Assembly: GCA_016841945.1 (NCBI GenBank)
Contig: JAENYC010000029.1
Coordinates: 1 to 43,750 of the forward strand
Length of the DNA stretch: 43,750 bases
From: Haloplasma contractile
GTDB lineage: Bacteria > Bacillota_I > Bacilli_A > Haloplasmatales > Haloplasmataceae
Reading direction: 5' to 3'
Numbering within the stretch: position 1 is the stretch's first letter; the number at the start of each line of letters is the position of its first letter. The translations under genes and the position numbers were made by a program. The notes below the pieces were generated by a model, which did no database searches, was not told where the DNA came from, and was given only the letters and a program-made list of their open reading frames with translations. Of the stretch, positions 33,103 through 42,724 are shown piece by piece.

Positions 33103-35501
33103 AGTCATTATTACTAGGTGTGATAGATGCCACAGTTTTATATCATGATTTACATCAATTGACACTTCATCGTTTACCAAGTGCGATTCAATTTGGTGGG
33201 CGATATCGTTTAATCGATTTTAGTCTATCTAATTTTAAAAATTCTGGTATTAGAAATGTGGCTATTTTTCCTAATGGTAATTATCGCTCATTAACCGACC
33301 ATGTTTCATCAGGGAAAATCTGGGATTTAGACAGGAAGAAGGATGGATTATTCATATTACCTCCAAAAAGAAAGATAGAACAAACTAAAGCGTTTATATC
33401 CTTCAATCGTTTAAAAGAACACATGGTTTATTTTTTACGAAGTAAACAAACCTATGTTGTGATTACAAGTGGTGTCATTGTATGGAATATTAGTTTTATT
33501 GAGCCATTAAAGCAGCATATAGAAACAAAAGCAGATATTACAGAAATTAAATATAAAAACAAACGATTAAATACATTTATTTTAAAAAAAGAATATTTAA
33601 TCCATCTTATATTACAACATGAATATTTAGGTTTTCATAATTTGATCGAGGTTATCGCATTTTCTAAGAATAATAAAATAAATGTGTATAATCATGATGG
33701 ATACACTAAAATGATTACGACCATTCATGACTTATATGAAAGCCATATGGATATGTTAGATGAAACAATAGAGAAACAAGTATTTAGAATAGATAGACCT
33801 ATTCTTTCTAAAACAAAGGACTTACTACCAGCTTTTTATAAAGACAAAGCAGTTGTAAAGAATGCGATGATTGCCAGTGGTACTCAAATTAACGGTCATA
33901 TAGAAAATAGTATTATCTCAAGGGAGGTAAAAATTAGCGATGGCGCGAAAATAAATCATTCAATTATTATGCAGGAATCGATTATAAAACCCAATGCGAT
34001 TTTAGAGTATTGTGTAATTGATAAACATGCGGTAATCGGTCACAATGTTGTATTAAAAGGAACAAGAGAAAGGCCATATGTTGTCTCTAAAGAAGAAAAA
34101 ATAATAACAAGATCAAAAATGAGAATTTTGCATTTGGCAACTGAATGTGCACCATTTGTTAAAGCGGGTGGACTTGCAGATGTTTTAGCTGCTTTACCAA
34201 AACATCAACGTGATTTAGGAATAGAAGTGAGTGTTTGTATTCCTTTATATAAACAAATTAAAAATAAGTATCAAAATAAAATGCAGTATTATCATCAATT
34301 TTCAATTGATGATAATACTTGTAAAATATTTTCATTCAATCGAGATGGAGTTCGTTATTATTTTATAGAAATCGAACAATACTTTAATACAGCAAATATT
34401 TATGGGAATGAAGATGATTTTATTCGTTATTATTATTTAAATCTTTGTACCATCGAGTTAATTAAACAGCTTGATTATAAAATTGATTTGGTTCATTTAC
34501 ATGATTATCATTTTGGATTAATTCCTATATTATTAAAGAAAAGGTTTAACTATCGAGTCAAAACCTGTTTAACGATACATAATTTAAAATATCAAGGAAT
34601 ATATCATGATAAAATATTAGTGAATAAATATTTGCATGATATTATAAGTGAATCAAAGATTAATTTTATGAAACTAGGAATTATGTATGCAGATATTATC
34701 ACGACTGTATCTGAAACATATAGTAAAGAGATACAGTATCCATTTTTTGGTGAAAATTTACAAGATATTATTATTAAAAGAAAAAAGGATTTATATGGTG
34801 TTTTAAATGGTTTGGATGAAGAAATCTATAATCCAAAAACTGATATATCAATTGTTAGTAATTATGATATTCATACAATTGATAGAAAATTAGAGAATAA
34901 ACGGTTTCTTCAAAAGCAATTTTCATTTACTGTAGATGAAGATATACCGTTAATTGGAATGGTATCAAGATTGGTTTTACAAAAGGGTATAGATTTAGTC
35001 TTAGGTGTATTTGATGAAATAATGAAAATAGAACATGTACAATTTGTTTTATTAGGGACTGGGAATAAAGATTACGAAATACAGTTTACAGAATTAGAAA
35101 AAAAATACAATCATCGTGTTAAAATGAATATTGGATTTAATTCCTTTAATCCTAACCAAATATATGCAGGAACTGATATCTTTTTAATGCCGTCCAAATA
35201 TGAACCTTGTGGATTATCACAGATGATTGCCCTAAAGTATGGAAGTATTCCAATTGTAAGAGAAACTGGTGGATTAAAGGACACTGTTTTTGCTTATAAT
35301 GAATTCACAAGAAATGGGAATGGATTTACTTTCACAAATTATAATAGAGAAGATATGTTGCATACTATTAAACGAGCCATTAGTTTTTTTTATCAAAAGA
35401 AACACTGGATAAGAATTATTGAACATGCGATGAAAAGTAATTTCAGTTATCAAAAAACAGCTAGAAATTATTATTCTTTGTATGAATCTGTATTGAAATA
35501 A
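33099..35501 (+). CDS. glgD-glgA: GlgD-GlgA fusion: ADP-glucose pyrophosphorylase regulatory subunit plus glycogen synthase
   Basis: An 800-residue protein in one frame. Residues 1 to about 330 are GlgD: they start LLGVIDA, then FGGRYRLIDFSLSNF; the nucleotide loop GGxGxRL is lost, which fits the non-catalytic GlgD subunit, and a left-handed beta-helix end is present (PYVVSKEEKI). Residues 341-800 are a full GT5 glycogen synthase: MRILHLATECAPFVKAGGLADV at 341, the Glu-containing PSKYEPCGLSQM, and RETGGLKDTV. The joint is about 12 residues. An ATG at 34119 opens the GlgA part but has no ribosome site. In relatives these are usually two genes. The start overlaps glgC and the stop TAA is one base into the glgP region. 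Confidence 0.93.
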   Translation: MKSLLLGVIDATVLYHDLHQLTLHRLPSAIQFGGRYRLIDFSLSNFKNSGIRNVAIFPNGNYRSLTDHVSSGKIWDLDRKKDGLFILPPKRKIEQTKAFISFNRLKEHMVYFLRSKQTYVVITSGVIVWNISFIEPLKQHIETKADITEIKYKNKRLNTFILKKEYLIHLILQHEYLGFHNLIEVIAFSKNNKINVYNHDGYTKMITTIHDLYESHMDMLDETIEKQVFRIDRPILSKTKDLLPAFYKDKAVVKNAMIASGTQINGHIENSIISREVKISDGAKINHSIIMQESIIKPNAILEYCVIDKHAVIGHNVVLKGTRERPYVVSKEEKIITRSKMRILHLATECAPFVKAGGLADVLAALPKHQRDLGIEVSVCIPLYKQIKNKYQNKMQYYHQFSIDDNTCKIFSFNRDGVRYYFIEIEQYFNTANIYGNEDDFIRYYYLNLCTIELIKQLDYKIDLVHLHDYHFGLIPILLKKRFNYRVKTCLTIHNLKYQGIYHDKILVNKYLHDIISESKINFMKLGIMYADIITTVSETYSKEIQYPFFGENLQDIIIKRKKDLYGVLNGLDEEIYNPKTDISIVSNYDIHTIDRKLENKRFLQKQFSFTVDEDIPLIGMVSRLVLQKGIDLVLGVFDEIMKIEHVQFVLLGTGNKDYEIQFTELEKKYNHRVKMNIGFNSFNPNQIYAGTDIFLMPSKYEPCGLSQMIALKYGSIPIVRETGGLKDTVFAYNEFTRNGNGFTFTNYNREDMLHTIKRAISFFYQKKHWIRIIEHAMKSNFSYQKTARNYYSLYESVLK

Positions 35502-35515
35502 TGGAAGGTGAATGC

Positions 35516-37945
35516 ATGCCGACAGGAATTTTTAGAAATAAAAAAATATTTACTGAGACTTATATTCAACGCATTGAAGATATGTATGGTAAGAGATTCA
35601 ATGAAACATCTCATCATCAAAAATATTATGCACTGGCTACTTTAGTCAGGGAATATGTGAGTAAAAATTGGATTGAATCTAAAGAAAATACAGAAAAAAA
35701 TAAACACAAACAAGTTTTTTATTTTTCTTTAGAGTTTTTAATGGGTCGATTATTAACCAATAATTTAGTTAATTTAGGCATAAGAGATACAGTTAAAAAT
35801 GCATTGTCAGATTTGAATTTAGATATAGGTGAGATAGAAGAGGTAGAAAATGATGCAGGATTAGGTAATGGTGGCTTAGGAAGACTGGCAGCTTGTTTTC
35901 TTGATTCACTGGCTTCATTATCTTATCCTGGTCATGGGAATTGCATAAGATATCGTTATGGTTTTTTTAACCAAAAGATTATTAATGGTTATCAAGTTGA
36001 AATTCCTGATCAGTGGCTTCAAAGGGGATTTGTTTGGGAGGTTAGAAAATCAAATGAAAGTATATCTGTTCCATTTTATGGTGAGATTCGGGTTGAAAAA
36101 AATAATGGGAAGATTATCTTTAGTCATGAAAACTGTATTTGTGTGAAAGCAGTTCCTTATGATGTTCCAATTGTTGGTTTTGATACAAAGACAGTTAATC
36201 ATTTAACTTTATGGTCAGCAGAACCATGTGAACATTATCCTGAAGGTATCAACGCTGCTGATTATGAAAAAGATGTGAGAAAGATATCTGAGTTTTTATA
36301 TCCAGATGATTCAACCGATGAAGGAAAAATTTTACGATTAAAACAACAATACTTCTTTGTAGCGGCAGGATTAAGACGAATCATCCAACATCATAAAGCA
36401 CTGTATAAAACCGTGAACAATTTTCATGAAATGGTGACCTTACATATAAATGATACCCATCCTGCATTAATTGTACCTGAATTAATGCGTTATTTAATCG
36501 ATGAAGAAGGTTTAGATTGGGATAGTGCTTGGGTTATTACAAGTCATACTTGTGCTTATACAAACCATACTATCTTAGCAGAAGCACTAGAAAAATGGCC
36601 AGTTCGTCTTTTTAAACCATTGTTACCAAGAATTTATATGATAGTAGAAGAGATGAATCGTCGGTTCTGTTTAGAATTAATCAATCGATATGGAAAAAAT
36701 AATTCTAAGGTGACAGAATTAGCTATTATCAGTCATGATTTAGTTCATATGGCACACATCGCGATAGTCGGTTCATTTAGTGTGAATGGCGTAGCTGAAC
36801 TACATACTAAATTATTAAAGAATTTTGAAATGAAAGAATTTAATAAAATCTTTCCAAATAAATTTAATAGTAAAACAAATGGAATCACCCATAGGAGATG
36901 GGTGTATCAAGCCAATCCAGAGTTGACAGATTTTTTAAATCATTATTGTGGTAAAAATTGGGTAAAAGATATAACAAAATTAAAGAATTTGTTACCATAT
37001 GTAAAAGATGAAAAAGCTAAGAAAGAGTTTTATAAAGTTAAACAAGCAAGGAAAAAAGTACTAGCAGAAAAAATTAAAAATACACAAAGTATTCAACTAG
37101 ATGTTAATTCAATATTTGATATACAAGTTAAAAGGCTTCATGAATACAAAAGACAATTGATGAATGTATTACATATCATGTATTTATACAATCGATTGAA
37201 AGAAGAACAATCCTTTTATCATCATTTTTATCCTCAATCTTTTATATTTGGAGCAAAAGCAGCCAGTAGTTATTTTTTAGCTAAAAAAGTCATTAAGTTA
37301 ATCAATTCTGTGAGTGAAATCATTAATAAGGATGAACACGTCAATGATAAAATAAAAGTAGTATTCGTTGAAAATTATAATGTTTCATATGCTGAAGACA
37401 TTATGCCTGCAGCTAATTTATCTGAACAAATTTCAACTGCTTCTAAAGAAGCGTCAGGGACTGGAAATATGAAATTTATGATGAACGGTGCTATTACCAT
37501 AGGAACTTTAGATGGCGCAAATATTGAAATATCAGAACTTGCTGGTATTGAAAATGAGTTCATCTTTGGATTAAGTGCAGATGAAGTGAATGATTTATAT
37601 GAAAACAATACCTATAGTCCTTGGGATATATATCATAAAGACCCTAGCTTGCAACGCGTACTAGATCAATTAATTAATGGCTTCTTTAAGAATGTGCAAA
37701 AAGATGAGTTTAAAGATATTTATGATAATTTATTACATCGTGGAGATAAGTACTTTGTATTAAAGGATTTTGATAGTTATAGAAAAACACAGGAAAAAGC
37801 AAATCAAACTTATAAAAATCAAGATAAGTGGTTAGAAATGTCACTGATTAATATTGCCAATTCCTATTACTTTTCAAGTGATAGAACGATTGAACAATAT
37901 GTTAAAGAGATATGGCATTTAGAAAAAATGGTTTTTGATGAATAA
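35516..37945 (+). CDS. glgP: Glycogen phosphorylase
   Basis: An 809-residue GT35 enzyme with the pyridoxal-phosphate Lys653 in GTGNMKFMMNGA, NDAGLGNGGLGRLAACFLDS near residue 113, and RVKRLHEYKRQ-like KRLHEYKRQ near 535. It releases glucose-1-phosphate from glycogen ends. The start at 35516 follows GGAAGGTG; the ATG at 35501 lies in the preceding stop (TAATG) and has no good site. It is the last gene of the glg run and is followed by a strong terminator. Confidence 0.96.
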   Translation: MPTGIFRNKKIFTETYIQRIEDMYGKRFNETSHHQKYYALATLVREYVSKNWIESKENTEKNKHKQVFYFSLEFLMGRLLTNNLVNLGIRDTVKNALSDLNLDIGEIEEVENDAGLGNGGLGRLAACFLDSLASLSYPGHGNCIRYRYGFFNQKIINGYQVEIPDQWLQRGFVWEVRKSNESISVPFYGEIRVEKNNGKIIFSHENCICVKAVPYDVPIVGFDTKTVNHLTLWSAEPCEHYPEGINAADYEKDVRKISEFLYPDDSTDEGKILRLKQQYFFVAAGLRRIIQHHKALYKTVNNFHEMVTLHINDTHPALIVPELMRYLIDEEGLDWDSAWVITSHTCAYTNHTILAEALEKWPVRLFKPLLPRIYMIVEEMNRRFCLELINRYGKNNSKVTELAIISHDLVHMAHIAIVGSFSVNGVAELHTKLLKNFEMKEFNKIFPNKFNSKTNGITHRRWVYQANPELTDFLNHYCGKNWVKDITKLKNLLPYVKDEKAKKEFYKVKQARKKVLAEKIKNTQSIQLDVNSIFDIQVKRLHEYKRQLMNVLHIMYLYNRLKEEQSFYHHFYPQSFIFGAKAASSYFLAKKVIKLINSVSEIINKDEHVNDKIKVVFVENYNVSYAEDIMPAANLSEQISTASKEASGTGNMKFMMNGAITIGTLDGANIEISELAGIENEFIFGLSADEVNDLYENNTYSPWDIYHKDPSLQRVLDQLINGFFKNVQKDEFKDIYDNLLHRGDKYFVLKDFDSYRKTQEKANQTYKNQDKWLEMSLINIANSYYFSSDRTIEQYVKEIWHLEKMVFDE

Positions 37946-37949
37946 TAAA

Positions 37950-37982
37950 AAATCACCAATTTATCAAATTGGTGATTTTATT
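37950..37982 (+). terminator. Rho-independent terminator
   Basis: Perfect 13-base arms (AAATCACCAATTT and AAATTGGTGATTT) around ATC, after glgP. Confidence 0.8.
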
Positions 37983-38078
37983 TAATGATTAAATACATTA
38001 AAGTACTAATTGACATGATTATTATTACAAAATCTATCCATTATTAAACAGATTTTAATAGATTTTTTTAAACTGTTT

Positions 38079-38453
38079 CATACCCAGATTCATGACTCAC
38101 ATACAAAAGGGACGTTTGTTGGGCAATCTTATAAATCATTCAAGGAAACAATTAACACAAGTGATATTAGAAGGAGTAGCCTTCGCATTAATGGGTTCCT
38201 TTGAAATCAATAAGTTTCTTGGTGTTAAAATCGATATTGTTCGTATCACTGGTGGTGGCACATAATCATCACAATGGATACAAATTATCGCTGATATCTT
38301 AAATGTAAAAATTGTAATGAGGGTCCAGTTTTAGCGGCTGCAATACTTACTTCTGTTAGTTGTGATTGTTATCAAACCGTCTCAGAAGCTTGTGAAAAAA
38401 TGATAAGTATTAAAAACTTAATGGAACCTAAAAAAGATAATATTCATTTATGA
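38079..38453 (+). pseudogene. xylB: Decayed xylulokinase (FGGY kinase) C-terminal remnant
   Basis: In three frames the sequence reads IHDSHTKGTFVG, then INHSRKQLTQVILEGVAFAL and VRITGGGT, a TAA at 38263-38265, SSQWIQIIADILNVKI, and after a further shift EGPVLAAAILTSV and QTVSEACEKM, ending at TGA 38451-38453. These are the conserved blocks of the xylulokinase C-terminal half, in order. At least two frameshifts, one nonsense codon and loss of the N-terminal half show it is dead. It lies between the glgP terminator and pulA; nothing else is seen in the 650-base gap apart from this remnant and the flanking terminators. Confidence 0.85.
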
Positions 38454-38511
38454 AGATAAGTATAGAAACTGTTGTATCCTGCTTTAAAAGATGTATTTAA
38501 GCAGATAGAAT

Positions 38512-38542
38512 AATACCTTCTTTATGAAGGTATTTTTTTTAT
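38512..38542 (+). terminator. Rho-independent terminator
   Basis: AATACCTTC and GAAGGTATT flank TTTAT, followed by eight T. It probably belonged to the lost xylB gene. Confidence 0.8.
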
Positions 38543-38596
38543 TAGATTCCGCCATCCTAATAGAAAAGAATATATATGTAAAATGGAGGAATTCAG

Positions 38597-40717
38597 GTGA
38601 GACACTTATTTAATGCATATTTAGATGATTTTAATAAAGTAACCATTTTACTTCCAAAGGAATATTTCCATGGAAAAAGTCAATATTTTACATTAGTAAA
38701 TGAATATGAGGAATTTGATTTATATATTGAACATACTGCTGATATCGGAGATTATATAAAATATATTTGTTTATTACCAGCTTTTATTGAATTAGGTGTA
38801 TTATACTTTGTCAAAGATGAATATGGTAATCAAACAGTTTTACAATCAGGTGCAATTGTTAGAAGTGAAAGATTTGATATTTTATATTATTATGAAAAAA
38901 AGGATTTAGGGTTTACTTATTATCCTGACCATACCATTTTTAAATTATGGGCACCAACTGCGACAAAAGTATCATTAATATTAATCAATCAGAATAATGA
39001 ACAATTTTTTGCAATGCAAAGAAAACAAAAAGGAATATATGAAGTGTCAGTTTCTGGTGATTTAGATTCATGCTTATATAGATATTTAGTTACAAACAAC
39101 AACAACGATAAAGAAATCATTGATATATATGGTATTAGTTCTAATGCAAATTTTAGATATAGTGCAGTTATTAATCCTAATAAACTAATAGATGTGAAAC
39201 CCCTTATGAATCCAATTGAAAATCCAACTGATGCAATCATTTATGAAATGAGTATAAGAGATTTTACAATAGATAAAAACAGTGGTGTTAAAAATAAAGG
39301 AAAGTATTTAGGATTAACAGAAAAAGGGACTAAAACCAGTAAAAATCATGTCAGTGGTATAGATTATTTAGTAGAATTAGGCATTACTCATGTTCAATTG
39401 CTTCCATTTTTTGATTTTGGGGGAATTGATGAATTAGAACCTGAAAAAATGTATAATTGGGGTTATAATCCCGAGCAGTATAACACACCAGAAGGGAGTT
39501 ATAGTTTAAATCCTAATGATGTTTATTCTCGATTAAATGAGATAAGACGGATGATTAATACTTTTCATGAACATAATATTGGGATTATTATGGATGTCGT
39601 TTACAATCATGTACATGATATCAGATATTTTCCCTTTGATTATATGGTTCCTGGTTATTTTTATAGATATGATTATCATGGTATGCCATCAAATGGTTCT
39701 GGTTGTGGCAATGACATTGCATCAGAAAGAGAAATGGTTCGAAAATTCATCATTGATTCAGTGAAATATTGGGCTAGGACTTATAAAATAGATGGATTTC
39801 GTTTTGATTTAATGGGTATGATAGATATAGAAACGATGAATCGAATCAGGCGTGAATTGTATGATATCAATCCACATATTTTGATATATGGAGAAGGATG
39901 GAACTTAAATACACCATTACCTAACTCAATGAAATCAACCATTACAAATGCTTATAAATTACCAGGCATTTCATTTTTTAATGACAAGTACCGAGATATG
40001 ATAAAAGGAAATACATTTCAGGAAAAACATTTTGGTTATCCTTTTGGTCATTTTGGGTATATAGAGGATGTTAAACAGTTATTAGCTGGTAGTGTAGGGT
40101 ATAAAAAACAAAAAACTTATATGTTTTATGAACCCTATCAAACCATTAATTATCTAGAATGTCATGATAATATGACAATGTATGATAAAATTAAAATAGC
40201 GTTAGAACATAAACCTAAAGAAGAAAGGATAAGAAGGCAAAGACTTGCAACGAGTATGTTGTTGTTGTCGCAAGGCATTCCCTTTATTCATGCTGGACAA
40301 GAATTTTATCGGACTAAGTATGGTGTAGAAAATAGTTATAATTCTCCTGATAAAATTAATATGATTAATTGGAAAAGAATGGATGACTATATTGATGATG
40401 TGAATTATTTTAAAGAGCTCGTAAAAGTGAGAAAGCATCATCAAGCCTTTCACCTTAAATCTACCTCTCTGATTAAAAGACACCTTACTTTTTTAGAAAG
40501 TGAAAAAGGAATCATTATTATGATTTTAAAAGATGTTTCAAAATATGGAATCTTTAATGATATACAGATCATTTTTAACTGTAAAAATGAGGAATTTGTC
40601 TATAAGTTTGAAGATGATTACAAATTAATTTTTGATGAAAAAGCTTTTATTAAAGGCATAGATATCCCTAATTATTACACGATTAAAGCAATTAGTGTGG
40701 TTGTTATCGGAAAATAA
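38597..40717 (+). CDS. pulA: Type I pullulanase (glycogen debranching)
   Basis: A 706-residue GH13 pullulanase. N-terminal accessory and CBM48 domains (about 1-185; TIFKLWAPTATKVSLIL) precede the barrel. The type I signature YNWGYNPEQYNTPEGSYS is complete, with MDVVYNH, the nucleophile Asp in DGFRFDLMGM, Glu in IYGEGWNL and His-Asp in LECHDNMT. There is no signal peptide, so it acts in the cytoplasm on alpha-1,6 branches left by glgP. The GTG start has GGAGG 7 bases upstream. Confidence 0.95.
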   Translation: MRHLFNAYLDDFNKVTILLPKEYFHGKSQYFTLVNEYEEFDLYIEHTADIGDYIKYICLLPAFIELGVLYFVKDEYGNQTVLQSGAIVRSERFDILYYYEKKDLGFTYYPDHTIFKLWAPTATKVSLILINQNNEQFFAMQRKQKGIYEVSVSGDLDSCLYRYLVTNNNNDKEIIDIYGISSNANFRYSAVINPNKLIDVKPLMNPIENPTDAIIYEMSIRDFTIDKNSGVKNKGKYLGLTEKGTKTSKNHVSGIDYLVELGITHVQLLPFFDFGGIDELEPEKMYNWGYNPEQYNTPEGSYSLNPNDVYSRLNEIRRMINTFHEHNIGIIMDVVYNHVHDIRYFPFDYMVPGYFYRYDYHGMPSNGSGCGNDIASEREMVRKFIIDSVKYWARTYKIDGFRFDLMGMIDIETMNRIRRELYDINPHILIYGEGWNLNTPLPNSMKSTITNAYKLPGISFFNDKYRDMIKGNTFQEKHFGYPFGHFGYIEDVKQLLAGSVGYKKQKTYMFYEPYQTINYLECHDNMTMYDKIKIALEHKPKEERIRRQRLATSMLLLSQGIPFIHAGQEFYRTKYGVENSYNSPDKINMINWKRMDDYIDDVNYFKELVKVRKHHQAFHLKSTSLIKRHLTFLESEKGIIIMILKDVSKYGIFNDIQIIFNCKNEEFVYKFEDDYKLIFDEKAFIKGIDIPNYYTIKAISVVVIGK

Positions 40718-40719
40718 AA

Positions 40720-40750
40720 AAAACCTTTCAAAATTCTTGAAAGGTTTTAT
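40720..40750. terminator. Bidirectional terminator
   Basis: AAAACCTTTCAA and TTGAAAGGTTTT flank AATTC between the convergent pulA and lipoprotein genes. Confidence 0.75.
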
Positions 40751-40756
40751 CTTCAA

Positions 40757-41134
40757 TTAGGATAGTTCCCAACTCAGGGAAAAGTTACCACCATGATTAT
40801 CACCTATTACCTTTATGCGGTATGTACTATCTTTAGGGATGTTAAGCTGTGTATCATCTTCTATCGTTCCTATCAACTCATTACTATCTTCATCTAATAA
40901 TTCCGCTTTTATTGAACCTTTATTAGTATGAATAGTAAAATGAAAGGTCAATACATCATCCTTTTTTAATTCAATATTTTTATAATAAAAACCATCAAAA
41001 GTTTTTTAATTTCCAGTAATGGATTGATCATGTGCTGATAAATTTCCCATAATTAATTTGTAACTCCCGCCAGCACAACTAAATAAAAATATTAATGAAA
41101 TGAAAAATATAAATAATATCATCATTTTTTTCAT
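40757..41134 (-). pseudogene. Small lipoprotein gene split by in-frame TAA
   Basis: The gene starts at 41134 after GGAGG with a lipoprotein signal (LFLFSCAGG, Cys20). It reads 42 codons to SITGN and meets TAA at 41008-41006; the same frame then continues KTFDGFYYKNIELKKDDV and runs without further lesions to WELS and the stop at 40757. Restoring the codon gives a 124-residue protein with a probable beta-sandwich domain. A downstream TTG at 40951 opens only a fragment without an export signal. One lesion only, so it is a recent mutation, a sequence error or readthrough. Family not recognised. Confidence 0.75.
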
Positions 41135-41258
41135 TCAAAAACCTCCTTGTACTAATATATTATAAAAGGTAATTAAATAATTGTCTAGAGAAAATATTAT
41201 TTGAAAAATTATATAGATTATAATATACTTAATAAAGGTACGTTATAGGAGGATATCG

Positions 41259-42710
41259 ATGGATGATTCGAATAAACTAATCAATTTGAAAATTAAAGTA
41301 ATTGGTATAAACGATAAACGCATCTTCATTGCGATTAACAAGTTAATTAAGGCTTTTAATCGTCAAAATGTAATCGTCACAAGTGATTACGATTACTTAA
41401 TTCACGTTTCCTCCCTTATTAAAGAAAAAAAGATAAAAGTGATATTAACATGCGGAAGTGAAATAATTAAAGATGAGACTGAAATATTCGAAGATGTTTT
41501 ATCTGATAAGAAATATTTAATATTGGCTTGTATCTATCGATTATTCGTTAAAATTTCGAAGAAAGAATTGAGTTATGGCGTATTAACCGGTATAAGACCA
41601 ACTAAATTAGTTCATCGTTATAAAGAAAAATATTCTGATGATATAGTTTTGTCAATACTACAAAAAAAATATTTAATAACGAAAGAAAAAGCTGAGCTTT
41701 TACTTTTGATAGCGAATTATCAAAAGCAGTTAGTAGATTTTCCAAAGCTCAAGGATGAAGTGAGTATTTATATTAATGTACCTTTTTGTTTATCTAAATG
41801 TAGTTATTGCTCGTTTACGTCTTATCCAATTGACTTAAAAGAATTGATTCCAAAACAGTATCTAACTGTTTTGCTTGATGAGATTAAAATAATGGGTGCC
41901 TATTTGAAAGAGAAACATATTCCTATTACAACTATTTATGTAGGGGGTGGCACACCTAGTGCATTAAATTATGATCATCTAAAGTCATTACTTTATCATA
42001 TCGAAACTTACTTAATCAATGATTCAGTACTTGAGTTTACATTAGAATGTGGAAGACCAGATTCTTTAACTTTAGATAAGTTAAAACTGATAAAAGAGTT
42101 CTCTGTTACAAGAATTAGCATTAATCCACAAACTTTTAATAGAGATACTTTAAAACAGATGAATAGAAGGCATTCAATTGATGATATTATTAAAATATAT
42201 CAAGGAGCGAGAGATATAGGGTTTGATAATATTAATATGGACTTAATTATAGGACTTCCTAATGAAACAATTGAAGATTACAAACATTCGATTGATGAAA
42301 CGATAGGATTAGCGCCCGATTCTATTACAGTTCATTATCTTGCACAAAAACGAGGTTCAAAATTATTTAATGAACAGATTGAAATGAAAAGAAGTGATTA
42401 TTTCACACTATTTTCTTATGCATACAAACAACTGATAGAACATCATTATAGCCCTTATTATTTGTATAGACAAAAAAATATAGTGGGGAATTTAGAAAAT
42501 ACTGGATATTGTCAAAAAGAGAAAGTATGTCTATATAATATCTTAATGATTGAAGAAGCACAAAATATTATTGGATTAGGTTGTGGCGCATCAAGTAAGT
42601 TTTTAAATCATGATATAGTTCTGAACCCTAAGGATATAAAAAGTTATATAACGAGTTATCAAAAGTATATAGATAAAAAAATAAATAATATGAATGAAAA
42701 TATAAAGTGA
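41259..42710 (+). CDS. hemZ: Radical SAM coproporphyrinogen oxidase-like protein HemZ
   Basis: A 483-residue radical SAM protein. The iron-sulfur motif is Cys177-x3-Cys181-x2-Cys184 (CLSKCSYC), followed by YVGGGTPSALN. The N-terminal extension with YGVLTGIRPTKLVHR is typical of HemZ rather than HemN or HemW, and the length fits Bacillus HemZ (501). The family is annotated as oxygen-independent coproporphyrinogen dehydrogenase, but its true role is uncertain, and no other haem gene is here. The start follows AGGAGG. Its end overlaps the region just before yhaM. Confidence 0.9.
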   Translation: MDDSNKLINLKIKVIGINDKRIFIAINKLIKAFNRQNVIVTSDYDYLIHVSSLIKEKKIKVILTCGSEIIKDETEIFEDVLSDKKYLILACIYRLFVKISKKELSYGVLTGIRPTKLVHRYKEKYSDDIVLSILQKKYLITKEKAELLLLIANYQKQLVDFPKLKDEVSIYINVPFCLSKCSYCSFTSYPIDLKELIPKQYLTVLLDEIKIMGAYLKEKHIPITTIYVGGGTPSALNYDHLKSLLYHIETYLINDSVLEFTLECGRPDSLTLDKLKLIKEFSVTRISINPQTFNRDTLKQMNRRHSIDDIIKIYQGARDIGFDNINMDLIIGLPNETIEDYKHSIDETIGLAPDSITVHYLAQKRGSKLFNEQIEMKRSDYFTLFSYAYKQLIEHHYSPYYLYRQKNIVGNLENTGYCQKEKVCLYNILMIEEAQNIIGLGCGASSKFLNHDIVLNPKDIKSYITSYQKYIDKKINNMNENIK

Positions 42711-42724
42711 AAGGTGATGGATTT

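Noticed and set aside
34119-35501. A separate glgA gene starting at the internal ATG
   Set aside because: There is no ribosome site before 34119 and the frame is open from the GlgD part, so one fusion protein is the better reading; internal initiation cannot be fully excluded.
40202-40483. Minus-strand frame opposite pulA
   Set aside because: Antisense of the conserved pullulanase barrel, no start signal.
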